DNA from: Natrarchaeobius chitinivorans
Lineage (GTDB): Archaea > Halobacteriota > Halobacteria > Halobacteriales > Natrialbaceae
Reading direction: 5' to 3'
Length of the DNA: 64,000 bases
Assembly (NCBI RefSeq): GCF_003841505.1
Contig: NZ_REGA01000003.1
Location: forward strand, 248,001 to 312,000
Numbering within the stretch: the stretch's first letter is position 1; each line of letters opens with the position of its first letter. Position numbers and translations under genes: made by a program. Under the pieces are notes generated by a model. That model saw only the letters and a list, made by a program, of their open reading frames with translations, made no database searches and was not told the origin of the DNA. This document shows positions 17,416 through 26,403 of this stretch, one piece after another.

Positions 17416-18342
17416 TCAGTGCTCGTCTCGGCCGGACGCATCGGTGTCAGTACTCGTCTCGGTCGGTTGACTCTGCCAGTTTCCGGGGATCGCCGTGTAG
17501 ACCATGTCGACGTCGTAGCGGTCGGTTCGGAACAGCCCCAGACAGAACAGTCCGGCAACGGCGGCGGCCAGCCAGTTACCGTAGAGAACGTTGATCGTTC
17601 CCCACAGCAACACGAAACTCACCAGATCGTCGAGGACGAACTCACACTCCCGAACGCGGTCGATCAACCGTCGTCGGTCGAACGCGAGGTCGACGAGAAC
17701 GACGGCGACGGTCCCGGAGAGCACCCAGCCGACGTAGTTCGAGACGGGAACGCCGTAGTAGATACCGGGCGGGACGAACTCCCAGAAGCCGATCGCGACC
17801 GCCGCGGGATCGAGCACGAGGTCGACGGCTACGACGGCCGCGATGGCCGTCGGAATCCTGACGAGGAGGTGGTCGCTCGAGTCGCCGAGTATCAACAGGG
17901 TGAGCAGGTAAGCGTTCACCACGAGCGGGATGAAAAACAGCGGCAGGGCGAGTGGAACCTCGCCGAACAGCATCGGACCGAGTTGAATCGTGTACTCGAA
18001 CGCGCCGTACGGCCAGTCCGTCCGGACGCCGACCGTTTCGATCGCGTACGTGTACGCGGTGAGGACCCCGAAGCAGGCGAGGGCCCACGGACCGATCCGC
18101 GGAAGCAATCCGACGACCAGTGGCGATCGCATCACCAGCGTTCCGAACAGTATCAACAGCGGATTGTACGCGAGCGGCTGCGGTAACAGCCCCTCGGCGC
18201 TGGCGACCAGCGTCACCGCACCGACGAACGGGAACACGACCGCGATCGTGAACCGATTCTCCCGGATTACCGCCTCGAGGCGGTGCTGAATCGTCGCTCT
18301 CGCGTCGCCGTCCTCGCCCAGCCCGAGGAGCCGACTATCCAT
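17416..18342 (-). CDS. cruF: Bisanhydrobacterioruberin hydratase
   Basis: A 308-aa integral membrane protein of the CruF (carotenoid 1',2'-hydratase) family with about seven hydrophobic segments. It adds water to the end groups of bisanhydrobacterioruberin to give bacterioruberin. The motif TDWPYGAFEYT (about 108-118), the LFGEVPLALPLFFIPLV helix and ending VYTAIPGNWQ are typical. It is the last gene of crtD-lyeJ-cruF, the same order as reported in Haloarcula japonica, and its start overlaps the lyeJ stop by 8 bp. Confidence 0.92.
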   Translation of the reverse strand: MDSRLLGLGEDGDARATIQHRLEAVIRENRFTIAVVFPFVGAVTLVASAEGLLPQPLAYNPLLILFGTLVMRSPLVVGLLPRIGPWALACFGVLTAYTYAIETVGVRTDWPYGAFEYTIQLGPMLFGEVPLALPLFFIPLVVNAYLLTLLILGDSSDHLLVRIPTAIAAVVAVDLVLDPAAVAIGFWEFVPPGIYYGVPVSNYVGWVLSGTVAVVLVDLAFDRRRLIDRVRECEFVLDDLVSFVLLWGTINVLYGNWLAAAVAGLFCLGLFRTDRYDVDMVYTAIPGNWQSQPTETSTDTDASGRDEH

Positions 18343-19204
18343 ACATCAGCCTCCAGAGCCCGCCCATCGTAATCACCGCCCCGACGCCCGTGTTGATCGC
18401 GGGAAACCACCAGTACGCGCGGTCGACGGCGACGCTCGAGAGCGCAATCGAGACGGCGAGGACCGGATAGACGGCCATCACGGCACCCAGCCGGGGGTCG
18501 AGCGCTGCGAACGCGGCGGCGCTCGCGAGCCAGCACGTACCACAGTAAGCGTACGTCCGGCGTTCGCCCAGCACGGTCGCGGTCGTCTGAATACCGCTTT
18601 CCCGATCGGGCCGAATGTCGGGGATCGCCGAAAACGTGTGCATCCCCATCGCCCACAGCCAGCCGCCGACGACGGCGAGGACGGGTGGGTGGGTTCCGGC
18701 GATGGCGGCGTAGGCGGCCGCCCCCGGCAGGACGTACAGCCCGTTCGAAAGCGAATCCAGCAGCGGGGTCGTCTTGAACCGAAGCGGCGGGGCGCTGTAA
18801 GCGGCCCCGAGAGCGAGAAAGCCGGCGAGCCACGGCCAGGCGGCCCGCGGGACGACCGCCACGACGGCCAGTACGAGCCCGCCACAGAGACCCGTGACGA
18901 CCGGAACGTACCGCTGACCCCGGTAGCGCGCCTCCCGATCGCCTTTTTTCGGATTCTCCGCGTCGACATCGCGGTCGTACACGTCGTTTATCCCGTAGAG
19001 GAAGACGTTCGCCGGGAGGAGAAAGTACCCGAAGAGGACGATCGCCGCGAGCGAAAACAGGGCGTCGGTCGTCCGGGCACCGTAGGTGACGCCCACGAGG
19101 ACGGGGCCAGCGAGGTAGAGCCAAAAGCGCGGACGGGACAGCGTCAACAGGTACGAGACGTCCCCGAGAATCGTCGATCGGTCTCCGATCTCTCGGTTTC
19201 CCAC
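18335..19204 (-). CDS. lyeJ: Lycopene elongase/1,2-hydratase (UbiA family)
   Basis: A 289-aa membrane prenyltransferase of the UbiA superfamily. It adds C5 units to lycopene and hydrates it on the way to C50 bacterioruberin. The first Asp-rich motif is INDVYDRDVDAENPKK (about 70-85) and the second region is AIPDIRPDRESGIQTTA. About nine hydrophobic segments follow. I choose GTG at 19204, five bases after the crtD stop, which gives the usual N-terminus; the longer upstream frame is antisense-like and overlaps crtD. It is coupled to cruF. Confidence 0.92.
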   Translation of the reverse strand: MGNREIGDRSTILGDVSYLLTLSRPRFWLYLAGPVLVGVTYGARTTDALFSLAAIVLFGYFLLPANVFLYGINDVYDRDVDAENPKKGDREARYRGQRYVPVVTGLCGGLVLAVVAVVPRAAWPWLAGFLALGAAYSAPPLRFKTTPLLDSLSNGLYVLPGAAAYAAIAGTHPPVLAVVGGWLWAMGMHTFSAIPDIRPDRESGIQTTATVLGERRTYAYCGTCWLASAAAFAALDPRLGAVMAVYPVLAVSIALSSVAVDRAYWWFPAINTGVGAVITMGGLWRLMYG

Positions 19205-19209
19205 CCGTC

Positions 19210-20805
19210 TCACCTCCGCTCCGGCCCGCCGTAATCTTCGAGGACCGCCTCGGCGGTCAGCTTTCCGCTGATCAGACACATCGGCACCCCGATTCCCGGC
19301 GTCGTATCCCCGCCGACGAAGTAGAGCCCCTCGACCTCGCTCGAGCGGTGGGGCGGGCGGAACAGCGACGTCTGCCGGAGGGTGTGAGCGAGTCCGAGTG
19401 CCGTCCCCTGAAAGCTGTTGTACCGACTGGCGAAGTCGTCGACGCAAAAGCGCTCCTCGAAGACGATTCGGTCCCGGAGGTCGGTTTCCGCGTTCTCGGC
19501 GAGATCCGCGAGAATCGTCTCGCGGAACTCCGCGCGGATTTCCGGCGGATCGTCGAGGCCCGGAGCGATCGGGACGAGGACGAACAGGGCGCTGTGTCCC
19601 TCCGGAGCGACGCTGTCGTCCGTCTTCGAAGGGACACAAACGTAGTAGGCCGGGTCCTCGGGCCACTCGGGGTCCTCGAAGATTCGGTCGAAGTGATCCG
19701 TCCACTCGGCCGGAAGGACGAGCGTGTGGTGGGCGAGTTCGTCGACGTCGCCCTCGACGCCCAGGTAGAGCAAGAACGCGGAGGGGGCGTACGTTCGACT
19801 CTCCCAGTACTCGGCGTCGTATCCCCGACGCTCCGGGGTGAGCAGGTCCATCTCGGTGTGGGCGTAATCGGCGTTGCTCACGACGAGATCCGTCCGGAGC
19901 GGACCGTCTGTCGTCTCGACGAGAAAGGCCCCCTCGCGGCCCTTGATCGCCGTCACCGGCCGCCCCGTCTCGTACTCGACGCCCAGCTCCCGTCCCAGTT
20001 CCTCGAAGGCGTCGATCACGCGGCCGATTCCACCCTGGGGGTACCAGACGCCCAGATTGAAATCGACGTGGCTCATCAGGTTGTACAGCGCCGGCGTGTT
20101 CGTCGGCGACCCGCCCAGAAACACCAGCGTGTACTGCATGATCTGCTGGAGTTTCGGGTGCTCGAAGTAGTCCTCGACGTGACCCTGCATCGAGCCGAGC
20201 AACGACAGGCCTCGAGCCTGCCGAGCAACGTCGAGATCGAGGTAGTCGCGAACCCGCGTGCGGTCCTCGTAGACGAAGTGTTTCATCCCGACCTCGTAGT
20301 TCTTCCGCGACGTTTCGAGGTAGCGCTCGAGGCTCTCGCCCGCCCCTTCCTCGTACTCCTCGAAGACGGCTTTCGTCCGCTCGAGGTCGGGCGTGATGTC
20401 GACCCGATCGCCAGGCACTCTCGCGTCGGCAGACGGGTGAGCCGTCTCGCTCGAACCGGTTTCGCCGCTCCGTGTTGTACCCGAACCGTCAGCGACCGAC
20501 TGCTCTGCCCCTTCTTTGAAGAATATTCGGTAGTGAGGATCGAGCTGAGTCAGCTCGTAGTAATCGCTCGGTGTCCGGTCGAAGTCCGCAAAGAACCGCT
20601 CGAAGACGTCGGGCATCAGGTACCACGACGGCCCCATGTCGAACCGGAACCCGTCCCGTTCGAGCCGACTCGCACGACCGCCGAGCTGGTCGTTTTTCTC
20701 GACGACGCGGACCTCTGCACCTGCATCCGCGAGATAACACGCCGTCGAGAGACCACCGACACCTGCCCCGACCACGACGACGGACTCGCCGGCCAGCGAT
20801 TGCAT
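19210..20805 (-). CDS. crtD: Carotenoid 3,4-desaturase (phytoene desaturase family)
   Basis: A 531-aa FAD-dependent CrtI-family desaturase. The Rossmann dinucleotide motif VVVVGAGVGGLSTACYLADA is at 8-27 with EKND at 36-39, and the C-terminal FAD motif is GLYFVGGDTTPGIGVPMCL. FDMGPSWYLMPD is typical. The gene order with lyeJ and cruF points to CrtD rather than the phytoene desaturase CrtI, but sequence alone does not separate them with certainty. Residues about 100-135 form a low-complexity Ser/Thr/Gly insert. An antisense open frame on the plus strand is an artefact. Confidence 0.9.
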   Translation of the reverse strand: MQSLAGESVVVVGAGVGGLSTACYLADAGAEVRVVEKNDQLGGRASRLERDGFRFDMGPSWYLMPDVFERFFADFDRTPSDYYELTQLDPHYRIFFKEGAEQSVADGSGTTRSGETGSSETAHPSADARVPGDRVDITPDLERTKAVFEEYEEGAGESLERYLETSRKNYEVGMKHFVYEDRTRVRDYLDLDVARQARGLSLLGSMQGHVEDYFEHPKLQQIMQYTLVFLGGSPTNTPALYNLMSHVDFNLGVWYPQGGIGRVIDAFEELGRELGVEYETGRPVTAIKGREGAFLVETTDGPLRTDLVVSNADYAHTEMDLLTPERRGYDAEYWESRTYAPSAFLLYLGVEGDVDELAHHTLVLPAEWTDHFDRIFEDPEWPEDPAYYVCVPSKTDDSVAPEGHSALFVLVPIAPGLDDPPEIRAEFRETILADLAENAETDLRDRIVFEERFCVDDFASRYNSFQGTALGLAHTLRQTSLFRPPHRSSEVEGLYFVGGDTTPGIGVPMCLISGKLTAEAVLEDYGGPERR

Positions 20806-20947
20806 ACTCGAGTTGAGTGTTTTCGGTGTGATAAATCTGTTTCACACATAGGTAGGTTACATCTGGGAATCTCGACAGATGCGAAGTCGTCCGATACCGA
20901 TGCAGCCCACCCGGTTGTTCCTTGTCGGTCGGCGTCGTACACGGGGT

Positions 20948-21652
20948 ATGGACGGACAGACAGCAGTCGTCACCGGCGGAACCCGCGGAATCGGTCGTGC
21001 CGTCGCGGACGCGTTCGCCGCCGAGGGAGCAACCGTCGTCGTCGGGGCTCGAGACGCCGCGGCGGTCGAAACGGTCGTAGAGGATCTCACGGACGCTGGC
21101 GCGACGGCGGCGGGCATCCGGACCGACGTCCGCGACGAGTACGACGTCGAACGGCTCGCCGAGACTGCCTCGAAGGCGGGTGACAGTTCCCATCAGGGAA
21201 TCGACGTCGTCGTCGCCGCTGCGGGCGTCTACCACGGGGATCCGGGTGAGACGCCGATGACGGCGGAGTCGTACACGCTGGTCGACGACCACTGGCGGAC
21301 GAACGCTCGAGGCGTCTTCGCGACGATACGGGAAACGCTCCCGCATCTGAACGACGGCGCACGAGTGCTCGTTCCGACCGGTTCGGTCGCACGGGCCGGC
21401 AAGCCGGGATACGGCTCGTACGCGGTCTCGAAAGCGGCAGCGGAGGCGATCGCTCGAGGATTCGACGCCGACACAGACCACGTCGTGTGGTGTCTCGACC
21501 CCGGACAGGTCGCGACCGAGTTGACGAACGACACCGGTCGCGATCCGGAGTCCGTCGCGGGGATGTTCGTCTGGGCGGCGACCGACGCCGATGCCTCGGA
21601 ACTCGACGGAGCCGTCCTCGATCTCGCCACCTGGAAACGCGCGACCAGATGA
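20948..21652 (+). CDS. Short-chain dehydrogenase/reductase
   Basis: A 234-aa classical SDR with cofactor motif TGGTRGIG (10-17), AGVYH in place of the NNAG strand, Ser in PTGSVARAG and the catalytic YGSYAVSKAAAE. It is probably an NAD(P)-dependent oxidoreductase of unknown substrate. I start at MDGQTAVVTGG (20948) because the longer frame adds a basic tail with no homology. It is divergent from crtD, so a link to carotenoid metabolism is possible but unproved. Confidence 0.88.
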   Translation: MDGQTAVVTGGTRGIGRAVADAFAAEGATVVVGARDAAAVETVVEDLTDAGATAAGIRTDVRDEYDVERLAETASKAGDSSHQGIDVVVAAAGVYHGDPGETPMTAESYTLVDDHWRTNARGVFATIRETLPHLNDGARVLVPTGSVARAGKPGYGSYAVSKAAAEAIARGFDADTDHVVWCLDPGQVATELTNDTGRDPESVAGMFVWAATDADASELDGAVLDLATWKRATR

Positions 21653-21704
21653 TCGACCCTTCACGACAGTCCGGTTGAAACGGATTTGACTAGCGAAACT
21701 ACAC

Positions 21705-23552
21705 CTACTCCTCACGCCGGTCCGGTAACTCGAGGTCGATCTCGAGGTCGCCACGCGATCGGGCGTAGACGTAGGAGGCCGTCAGCAACACGGCTCCGAG
21801 GACGAGAAACGACAGCGTCCGGGCGACCGTATCCAGATCCCTGGTGTCGAAGAGGAACACCTTCGCGGTAGCGAGGCCGAGCACGGTGATCCCCAGCATT
21901 CGGACCCCCCGGACGTCGCTCGCGAGCCCGACTCCGAGCAGGGCGGAGCCGAACAACACCCACGCGACCGAGATTCCCAGACCCGACAACTCGAGGGCGA
22001 GAACGACGGCGCCGAGACCCGTCGCGGCGACGGCGTAGCCCGCGACCGTCGGCGGGGCGAATCGCCGCTCGACGTCGGTCAACGAGTCGGTCCGCTGGAG
22101 CCACCACGAAAGGGCGTAGAACGTCCCGATCGCGATCGCGAACGCGACGGGACGGCCGGTCAGGGTCGCCACTGGATCGGCGGCGTCGAATCCCGAAAGC
22201 CTCGTGGCGTCGACGGCGAGCAGTTTCAGGAGAACGCCGCCAGCGACGACGTGGGCTCCGACTCGGAACCCGGGTGCGTCGGCGATCCTCGAGATCGCCA
22301 CCGCGGCGACGACGACGGCGAGCGCACCGACGGTCGTCGCGAACGGTCCGGCGGCCATCGCGATTCCGATAGCGAGAACGGCGACGGCACTCGCCGCCGC
22401 TGCCCCGTCGCGGCGAACCGGGCCGCGATCCGTCGCGGCGTAGGTCACCGCGAGCGCGAGAGCGACCGCGACCGCGCCGACGCCGTCGATTGCTGTCTCG
22501 GGAAACCCATCTCGTAACGCGATCTCGAGAAACAGCGTCGCGAAGGCGGCGTTCGCGACGGTTACGAGGGCCAACCGGACCCGGTTGAGTCGTCCGGATA
22601 CGCCCTCGGTTCGCAGTTCGACCAGTCGGAGAACGTAGCCACCGATCAGGTAGAGGACGAACGCGAGGCCGCCGGCCGCTCCGATCGCGGCTGCGGGCGG
22701 TTCGACCGCCACGAGCCACAGCAGGAGGACGCCGTAGGTAGCGAACGTGCTGGCGCTTACGAGTCGACTCCACGGTCGGATCGTCGCGATCGCGACGAGT
22801 CCCGCGCCGAGCAGGAGGACGTACGCCGGCGTCAGGACGACCGTCGCGGCGTCGGTGCTCAGCGTGGCGGTCACGTAGCCGAGCAGGAACGCTTCGCCGG
22901 CGACGAGCGGGGCTCCGTCGCGGACCGAAACGATCGCCGCGACCGCGACGAGCGCCGTCAATGCGGCGAGAACTGCCCACAGCGGCGTTCCGATCGCCTC
23001 GCGATAGCTGTCGAAGCCGTAGGCGGCGTAGACGCTGAAGTACGCGATCGCCAGCCCGGTTCCGGCGGCGATGCGTCCCCAGCGAACGTACCCCTGCCGG
23101 GTGGCCGCGAACCGACCTCCCGCGAGCAACCCGACGCCGGCGAGCGCACCGAGCGCGACGCGCCCGGCGGGACCGAGTAACCCGATCTCGATCGCGAGAC
23201 GAACGAAGAAGACGACGCCGACGACGAGCGCGAGCGCGCCGACGAGTCCGAGCCACCGAACCCCGAGCGCGAGTTCCCAGTCCCGGTCGGCTGCCAGCCG
23301 TTCGCTGACCGCACTGCCGCCCGGCGACTCCGTCGACGCAGCGTCCGGCGACTCCGGGGGGTCGTCCGGTTCGTCCCCCGTCGTCGCCACGTCTTCGGCG
23401 GCAGTCGGTTCGTCCGAACCGTCGACGTCGTCGGTTTCGCCGGGTTCGGATTCGGGCGGCGGTTCGGACTCTATCGCCTCGAGTCGACGATGGAGGGCGT
23501 CGACCTCGTCGCGAAGTCGTTCGACCTCGCGACGGAGCTCGTCGTCGTTCAT
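21705..23552 (-). CDS. DUF2339 polytopic membrane protein
   Basis: A 615-aa protein of the DUF2339 family. An N-terminal coiled coil (DELRREVERLRDEVDALHRRL, 3-23) is followed by an acidic linker to about residue 88 and then about 18-20 hydrophobic segments containing LGVRWLGLVGALALVVGVVFF and RVALGALAGVGLLAGG. The family is widespread in bacteria and archaea and its function is not established. The acidic linker is a haloarchaeal addition. Confidence 0.88.
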   Translation of the reverse strand: MNDDELRREVERLRDEVDALHRRLEAIESEPPPESEPGETDDVDGSDEPTAAEDVATTGDEPDDPPESPDAASTESPGGSAVSERLAADRDWELALGVRWLGLVGALALVVGVVFFVRLAIEIGLLGPAGRVALGALAGVGLLAGGRFAATRQGYVRWGRIAAGTGLAIAYFSVYAAYGFDSYREAIGTPLWAVLAALTALVAVAAIVSVRDGAPLVAGEAFLLGYVTATLSTDAATVVLTPAYVLLLGAGLVAIATIRPWSRLVSASTFATYGVLLLWLVAVEPPAAAIGAAGGLAFVLYLIGGYVLRLVELRTEGVSGRLNRVRLALVTVANAAFATLFLEIALRDGFPETAIDGVGAVAVALALAVTYAATDRGPVRRDGAAAASAVAVLAIGIAMAAGPFATTVGALAVVVAAVAISRIADAPGFRVGAHVVAGGVLLKLLAVDATRLSGFDAADPVATLTGRPVAFAIAIGTFYALSWWLQRTDSLTDVERRFAPPTVAGYAVAATGLGAVVLALELSGLGISVAWVLFGSALLGVGLASDVRGVRMLGITVLGLATAKVFLFDTRDLDTVARTLSFLVLGAVLLTASYVYARSRGDLEIDLELPDRREE

Positions 23553-23768
23553 GAGCGGTTACACGTTCTCCGCCGATCGTATAAAATTCGGGGGAGGAAG
23601 TCTGTTCGGCCCGTTTCGACTCCCGTACCGAACCCTCGACTACTGATCGCTACTGTCGATCGAACTATGATTCGATATCGCCGGATAGGATTTATCTGGG
23701 CCGAGTCCACCAATCACTCGCCACAGCGCTGTCGCTAATCGGCGTTGCACTCGAGAGAAGTTGGCGTT

Positions 23769-24053
23769 TCAGTCGATATGACCTTCGCGGCGGAGCTGAT
23801 CGGCGTCCTGGCTGGTGTAGCGCCACTCGATGGTGGCTTTCTCGTCCTGCCAGTCCCAGGGTTCGGCGACGACGATGTCGTCTTGCTCGATCCAGGTGCG
23901 GTACTTCATCCGACCCGGAATTCGGCCCAGGCGCTCTTCGCCGTCCTCACAGCGCAGTTGCACGTGGTTGCCACCAAGGTGTTCGGTTACGACGGCGAAT
24001 ACTTCATCGCTGTTGGGCATACGGAGGTTCCGTCGCCCGGATTCTTCTGTCAC
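23769..24053 (-). CDS. eif1A: Translation initiation factor aIF1A
   Basis: A 94-aa OB-fold initiation factor that binds the A site of the small ribosomal subunit. [40 protein letters not shown] and the [20 protein letters not shown] segment are diagnostic. The length is normal. It is a single gene, with an AT-rich region upstream (24060-24085) that can hold the promoter. Confidence 0.96.
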   Translation of the reverse strand: MTEESGRRNLRMPNSDEVFAVVTEHLGGNHVQLRCEDGEERLGRIPGRMKYRTWIEQDDIVVAEPWDWQDEKATIEWRYTSQDADQLRREGHID

Positions 24054-24201
24054 AGACGAATTACGCTCGGCACACGTTTAAATCATTGGAGACGTGCGGT
24101 AGCACTTCACGCAGTAAACGAGCAACCGGCCCCGAGAACCGTTCTGGTCGTTCAGACGAGTGAAATCGTCGTCCACTGGAGCGAATCGTCGGGTCTCTCG
24201 T

Positions 24202-24768
24202 TCAGAGTTCTCGCTCCGAATCCGGATTCTCGAGGTCCCAGAGAACCGCCGGGAGAAACGCCTCGAGGTTGTCCACGACCGTCCGTTCGCTGACGTTCAA
24301 CCCGTCGCAGTGGTCGTGGGCTGATTCGCGAATATCGACGTGGAGGCCGTCCTCCTCGAGCCAGACGGCAAGCGGGAAGACCGAACACCGCGTCGGCTTC
24401 CAGTCGTCCTCGAGGTGAAGCGAACAGAGGCCGTCCTCGCGGAGGAACGCGCAGGCGTGACCGTCTTCGGCGACGTGCGTATCTCGGTCCTTTCGTTCGC
24501 GGGTCACGAACTTCTCGCCGCGAAAATCGGTCGTCGTCTCGGAGAGGTTCGCCCGCTGAGCGAGTTCGATCAGGTCCCGGTCGTAGAGCAAGACACCGTG
24601 GTGACAACACCACGTACAGTCCTCGACGCACTCGAACGTGAGGTCCGGATCGAACTCGACGACGGCTTCACAGCCCGGATACACCTCGACTCGGCGGGAC
24701 TCGGCGCTCACATCCACCGGCACGGGCCGCGGATGGAAGTGCCTTTCCTCTCGAGTGAGACGGACCAA
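24202..24768 (-). CDS. YkgJ-type Cys-cluster protein
   Basis: A 188-aa protein with an N-terminal ECVEDCTWCCHHGVLLYDRD segment, later CAFLREDGLCSLH and RCSVFPLAVW. The spaced cysteines match the YkgJ/Fli-B-like zinc- or iron-sulfur-binding cluster family (CxxxCxxCC ... C ... C ... C). No enzymatic role is established for the family. The start at MVRLTREERHFHP fits, and no operon partner is evident. Confidence 0.82.
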   Translation of the reverse strand: MVRLTREERHFHPRPVPVDVSAESRRVEVYPGCEAVVEFDPDLTFECVEDCTWCCHHGVLLYDRDLIELAQRANLSETTTDFRGEKFVTRERKDRDTHVAEDGHACAFLREDGLCSLHLEDDWKPTRCSVFPLAVWLEEDGLHVDIRESAHDHCDGLNVSERTVVDNLEAFLPAVLWDLENPDSEREL

Positions 24769-24860
24769 AACGGGCCGTCGGTTGGCGGGGATCGGGTGAC
24801 CGGAGATCGGCGGGAATCGGACGATCGGCGATCAGCGGGGGTCGAGTCACCGCCGGTCGC

Positions 24861-25016
24861 TCACTCGATCTCGAGGGCACCGTACATGAAGCCGGCGTGG
24901 GGCGAACAGTAGTAAGGCTGCCTGCCGGTCTCACTGGCCTCCCACTCGAACTCGTCGCCCTCGGCACCGATCGTCGGCGTCGAACTGACCGCGAACGCCG
25001 ATTCCGAAGTGGATCA
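24861..25016 (-). pseudogene. Blue-copper (plastocyanin-like) C-terminal fragment
   Basis: A 50-codon open stretch between stops reads GDEFEWEASETGRQPYYCSP then HAGFMYGALEIE and TGA. The pattern Y-C-x-P-H-x3-M is the type 1 copper-site loop of plastocyanin/halocyanin proteins. There is no start codon and no N-terminal part in frame, so this looks like the tail of a decayed or frameshifted blue-copper gene. The neighbouring frames upstream to 25250 contain nothing convincing. Confidence 0.5.
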
Positions 25017-25253
25017 GCTCGTCGCGATCCGCTTCCGACAGGTCTCCCTCGCCGCCATCCGATGCGTCCCAGCCGGTTTCGTGGTCCTCGCTTCACTCTT
25101 CGGGTGGAGTCAGCACGAACCCGTAAGCGAATGGACCGAGGTCGGCGTGGCCACCCCTTTCCGACCGATTTCCGTCGAGGTGGGCCCCTTTCGACCGACG
25201 CGAACCGTCTCGATCGTCAGCTCCTTCGATGGCCCGCTCGACGAAGTGTACTC

Positions 25254-25976
25254 TCACTCGGTCGGGTTCGCTACCGGGTTCCTGAGGGTTCCGACGCCCT
25301 CGTAGGTAATTTCGACGGTGTCTCCGGGTTTGATCAGCCCCGGGTTCGCGGGGCTCCCGAACGCGACGACGTCGCCCGGTTCGAAGGTGAACCGCCTCGA
25401 GAGGTACGAGACTATTTCGTCCGGGTCGAACAGCATGAGTCCGGTGTGTGCCTCTTGTCGCCGTTCGCCGGATACGTCCGTGTGCATCTCGAGATCGGTC
25501 GGATCGACGTCCGTCTCGAGCCACGGTCCGAGCGGGCCGGATCCGTCGAACGCCTTCCGTGCGGTTCGGCCCTGCTGGTCTAACGCATCGACGTCGTTCA
25601 TGATCGTGTAGCCGCGGACGACCTCGGGTACTTCGGCCTCCGGGACGTCGTGACACCGTTCGTCGATGACCGCAGCCAGTTCCCCTGCGTAAGTCAACTC
25701 GTCGGTAAACGAGGGGTAGGGAATCGGCGCGTCGTGTGCCCACACCGACGCTGGCGGTTTGATGAAGAAGTCGGGCTCGTCCGGTCGCTCGTACTCCATC
25801 TGCTCGAGCGTTTCGGCGTAGTTGCGCCCGACGCAGTACAGCGCCGACGGCTCACAGGGCGGGAGCAACTCGCCGTCGACGCCGACCTCGTAGCTGCCGT
25901 CCTCACCGTGGACGACGCCGTCCTCGTACCGTCCGGCTCTCGGTCCGTCGTCCGTCGAAACCCTCGCGAGTCTCAT
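25254..25976 (-). CDS. Fumarylacetoacetate hydrolase family protein
   Basis: A 240-aa FAH-family (HpaG/Ycg-type) enzyme acting on beta-diketo acids or related oxo acids. YCVGRNYAETLEQM, FIKPPASVWAHDAPI, YAGELAAVIDERCHDV (metal-binding Glu), YTIMNDVDALDQQ and GDVVAFGSPANPG are all family hallmarks. The start at MRLARVST (25976) gives the standard N-terminal domain. The exact substrate cannot be inferred; some members are oxaloacetate decarboxylases or acylpyruvases. Confidence 0.9.
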   Translation of the reverse strand: MRLARVSTDDGPRAGRYEDGVVHGEDGSYEVGVDGELLPPCEPSALYCVGRNYAETLEQMEYERPDEPDFFIKPPASVWAHDAPIPYPSFTDELTYAGELAAVIDERCHDVPEAEVPEVVRGYTIMNDVDALDQQGRTARKAFDGSGPLGPWLETDVDPTDLEMHTDVSGERRQEAHTGLMLFDPDEIVSYLSRRFTFEPGDVVAFGSPANPGLIKPGDTVEITYEGVGTLRNPVANPTE

Positions 25977-26117
25977 TATCGACGAACCCGTCCGCGGAGA
26001 CGTCAGCCTACCGGTTCGATTCGGGGATCGACCACGTCCCAACTACTGGACGACCGAGACGCGCGCTCGGCGTACGCAAGCGAGACGCGTTTGCCCTCGC
26101 TGGTCGTCTCGTGGGAT

Positions 26118-26324
26118 ATGTCCACGACAGGTGCACGCGACCGATCGAATCTGCTGAAAAACGCCGGCGTCGTCACGACGCTCATCGATGCCGTCATGGA
26201 GTTCTCGAAGGGACGTCACAAAAGCGGAGCCCTCCTGCTGGGCGCTGCCGCGGTTTCCTCGCGGATTCCGGGGTTCGGAACGGCCGTCTCCCTCGTCCTT
26301 CGAGCGTACCGCAAACTTCGCTAA
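26118..26324 (+). CDS. Small hydrophobic protein
   Basis: A 68-aa basic/hydrophobic protein starting MSTTGARDRSNLLKNAGVV, with a possible membrane-interacting helix (about 35-60; GALLLGAAAVSSRIPGFGTA). I have seen similar short proteins in haloarchaea, without a known role. It is convergent with the amidohydrolase and is divergent from the FAH gene. Confidence 0.55.
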   Translation: MSTTGARDRSNLLKNAGVVTTLIDAVMEFSKGRHKSGALLLGAAAVSSRIPGFGTAVSLVLRAYRKLR

Positions 26325-26403
26325 CCGGTGAGGCTGCCGATCGGACACCCCTCCACCCCCACGATCGGCACGACCCGAACAGGTTCGGCACGACCCGAAC
26401 ACG

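Noticed and set aside
19348-21183. 611-codon open frame on the plus strand across crtD
   Set aside because: Antisense to the desaturase with intact FAD motifs; not a plausible protein.
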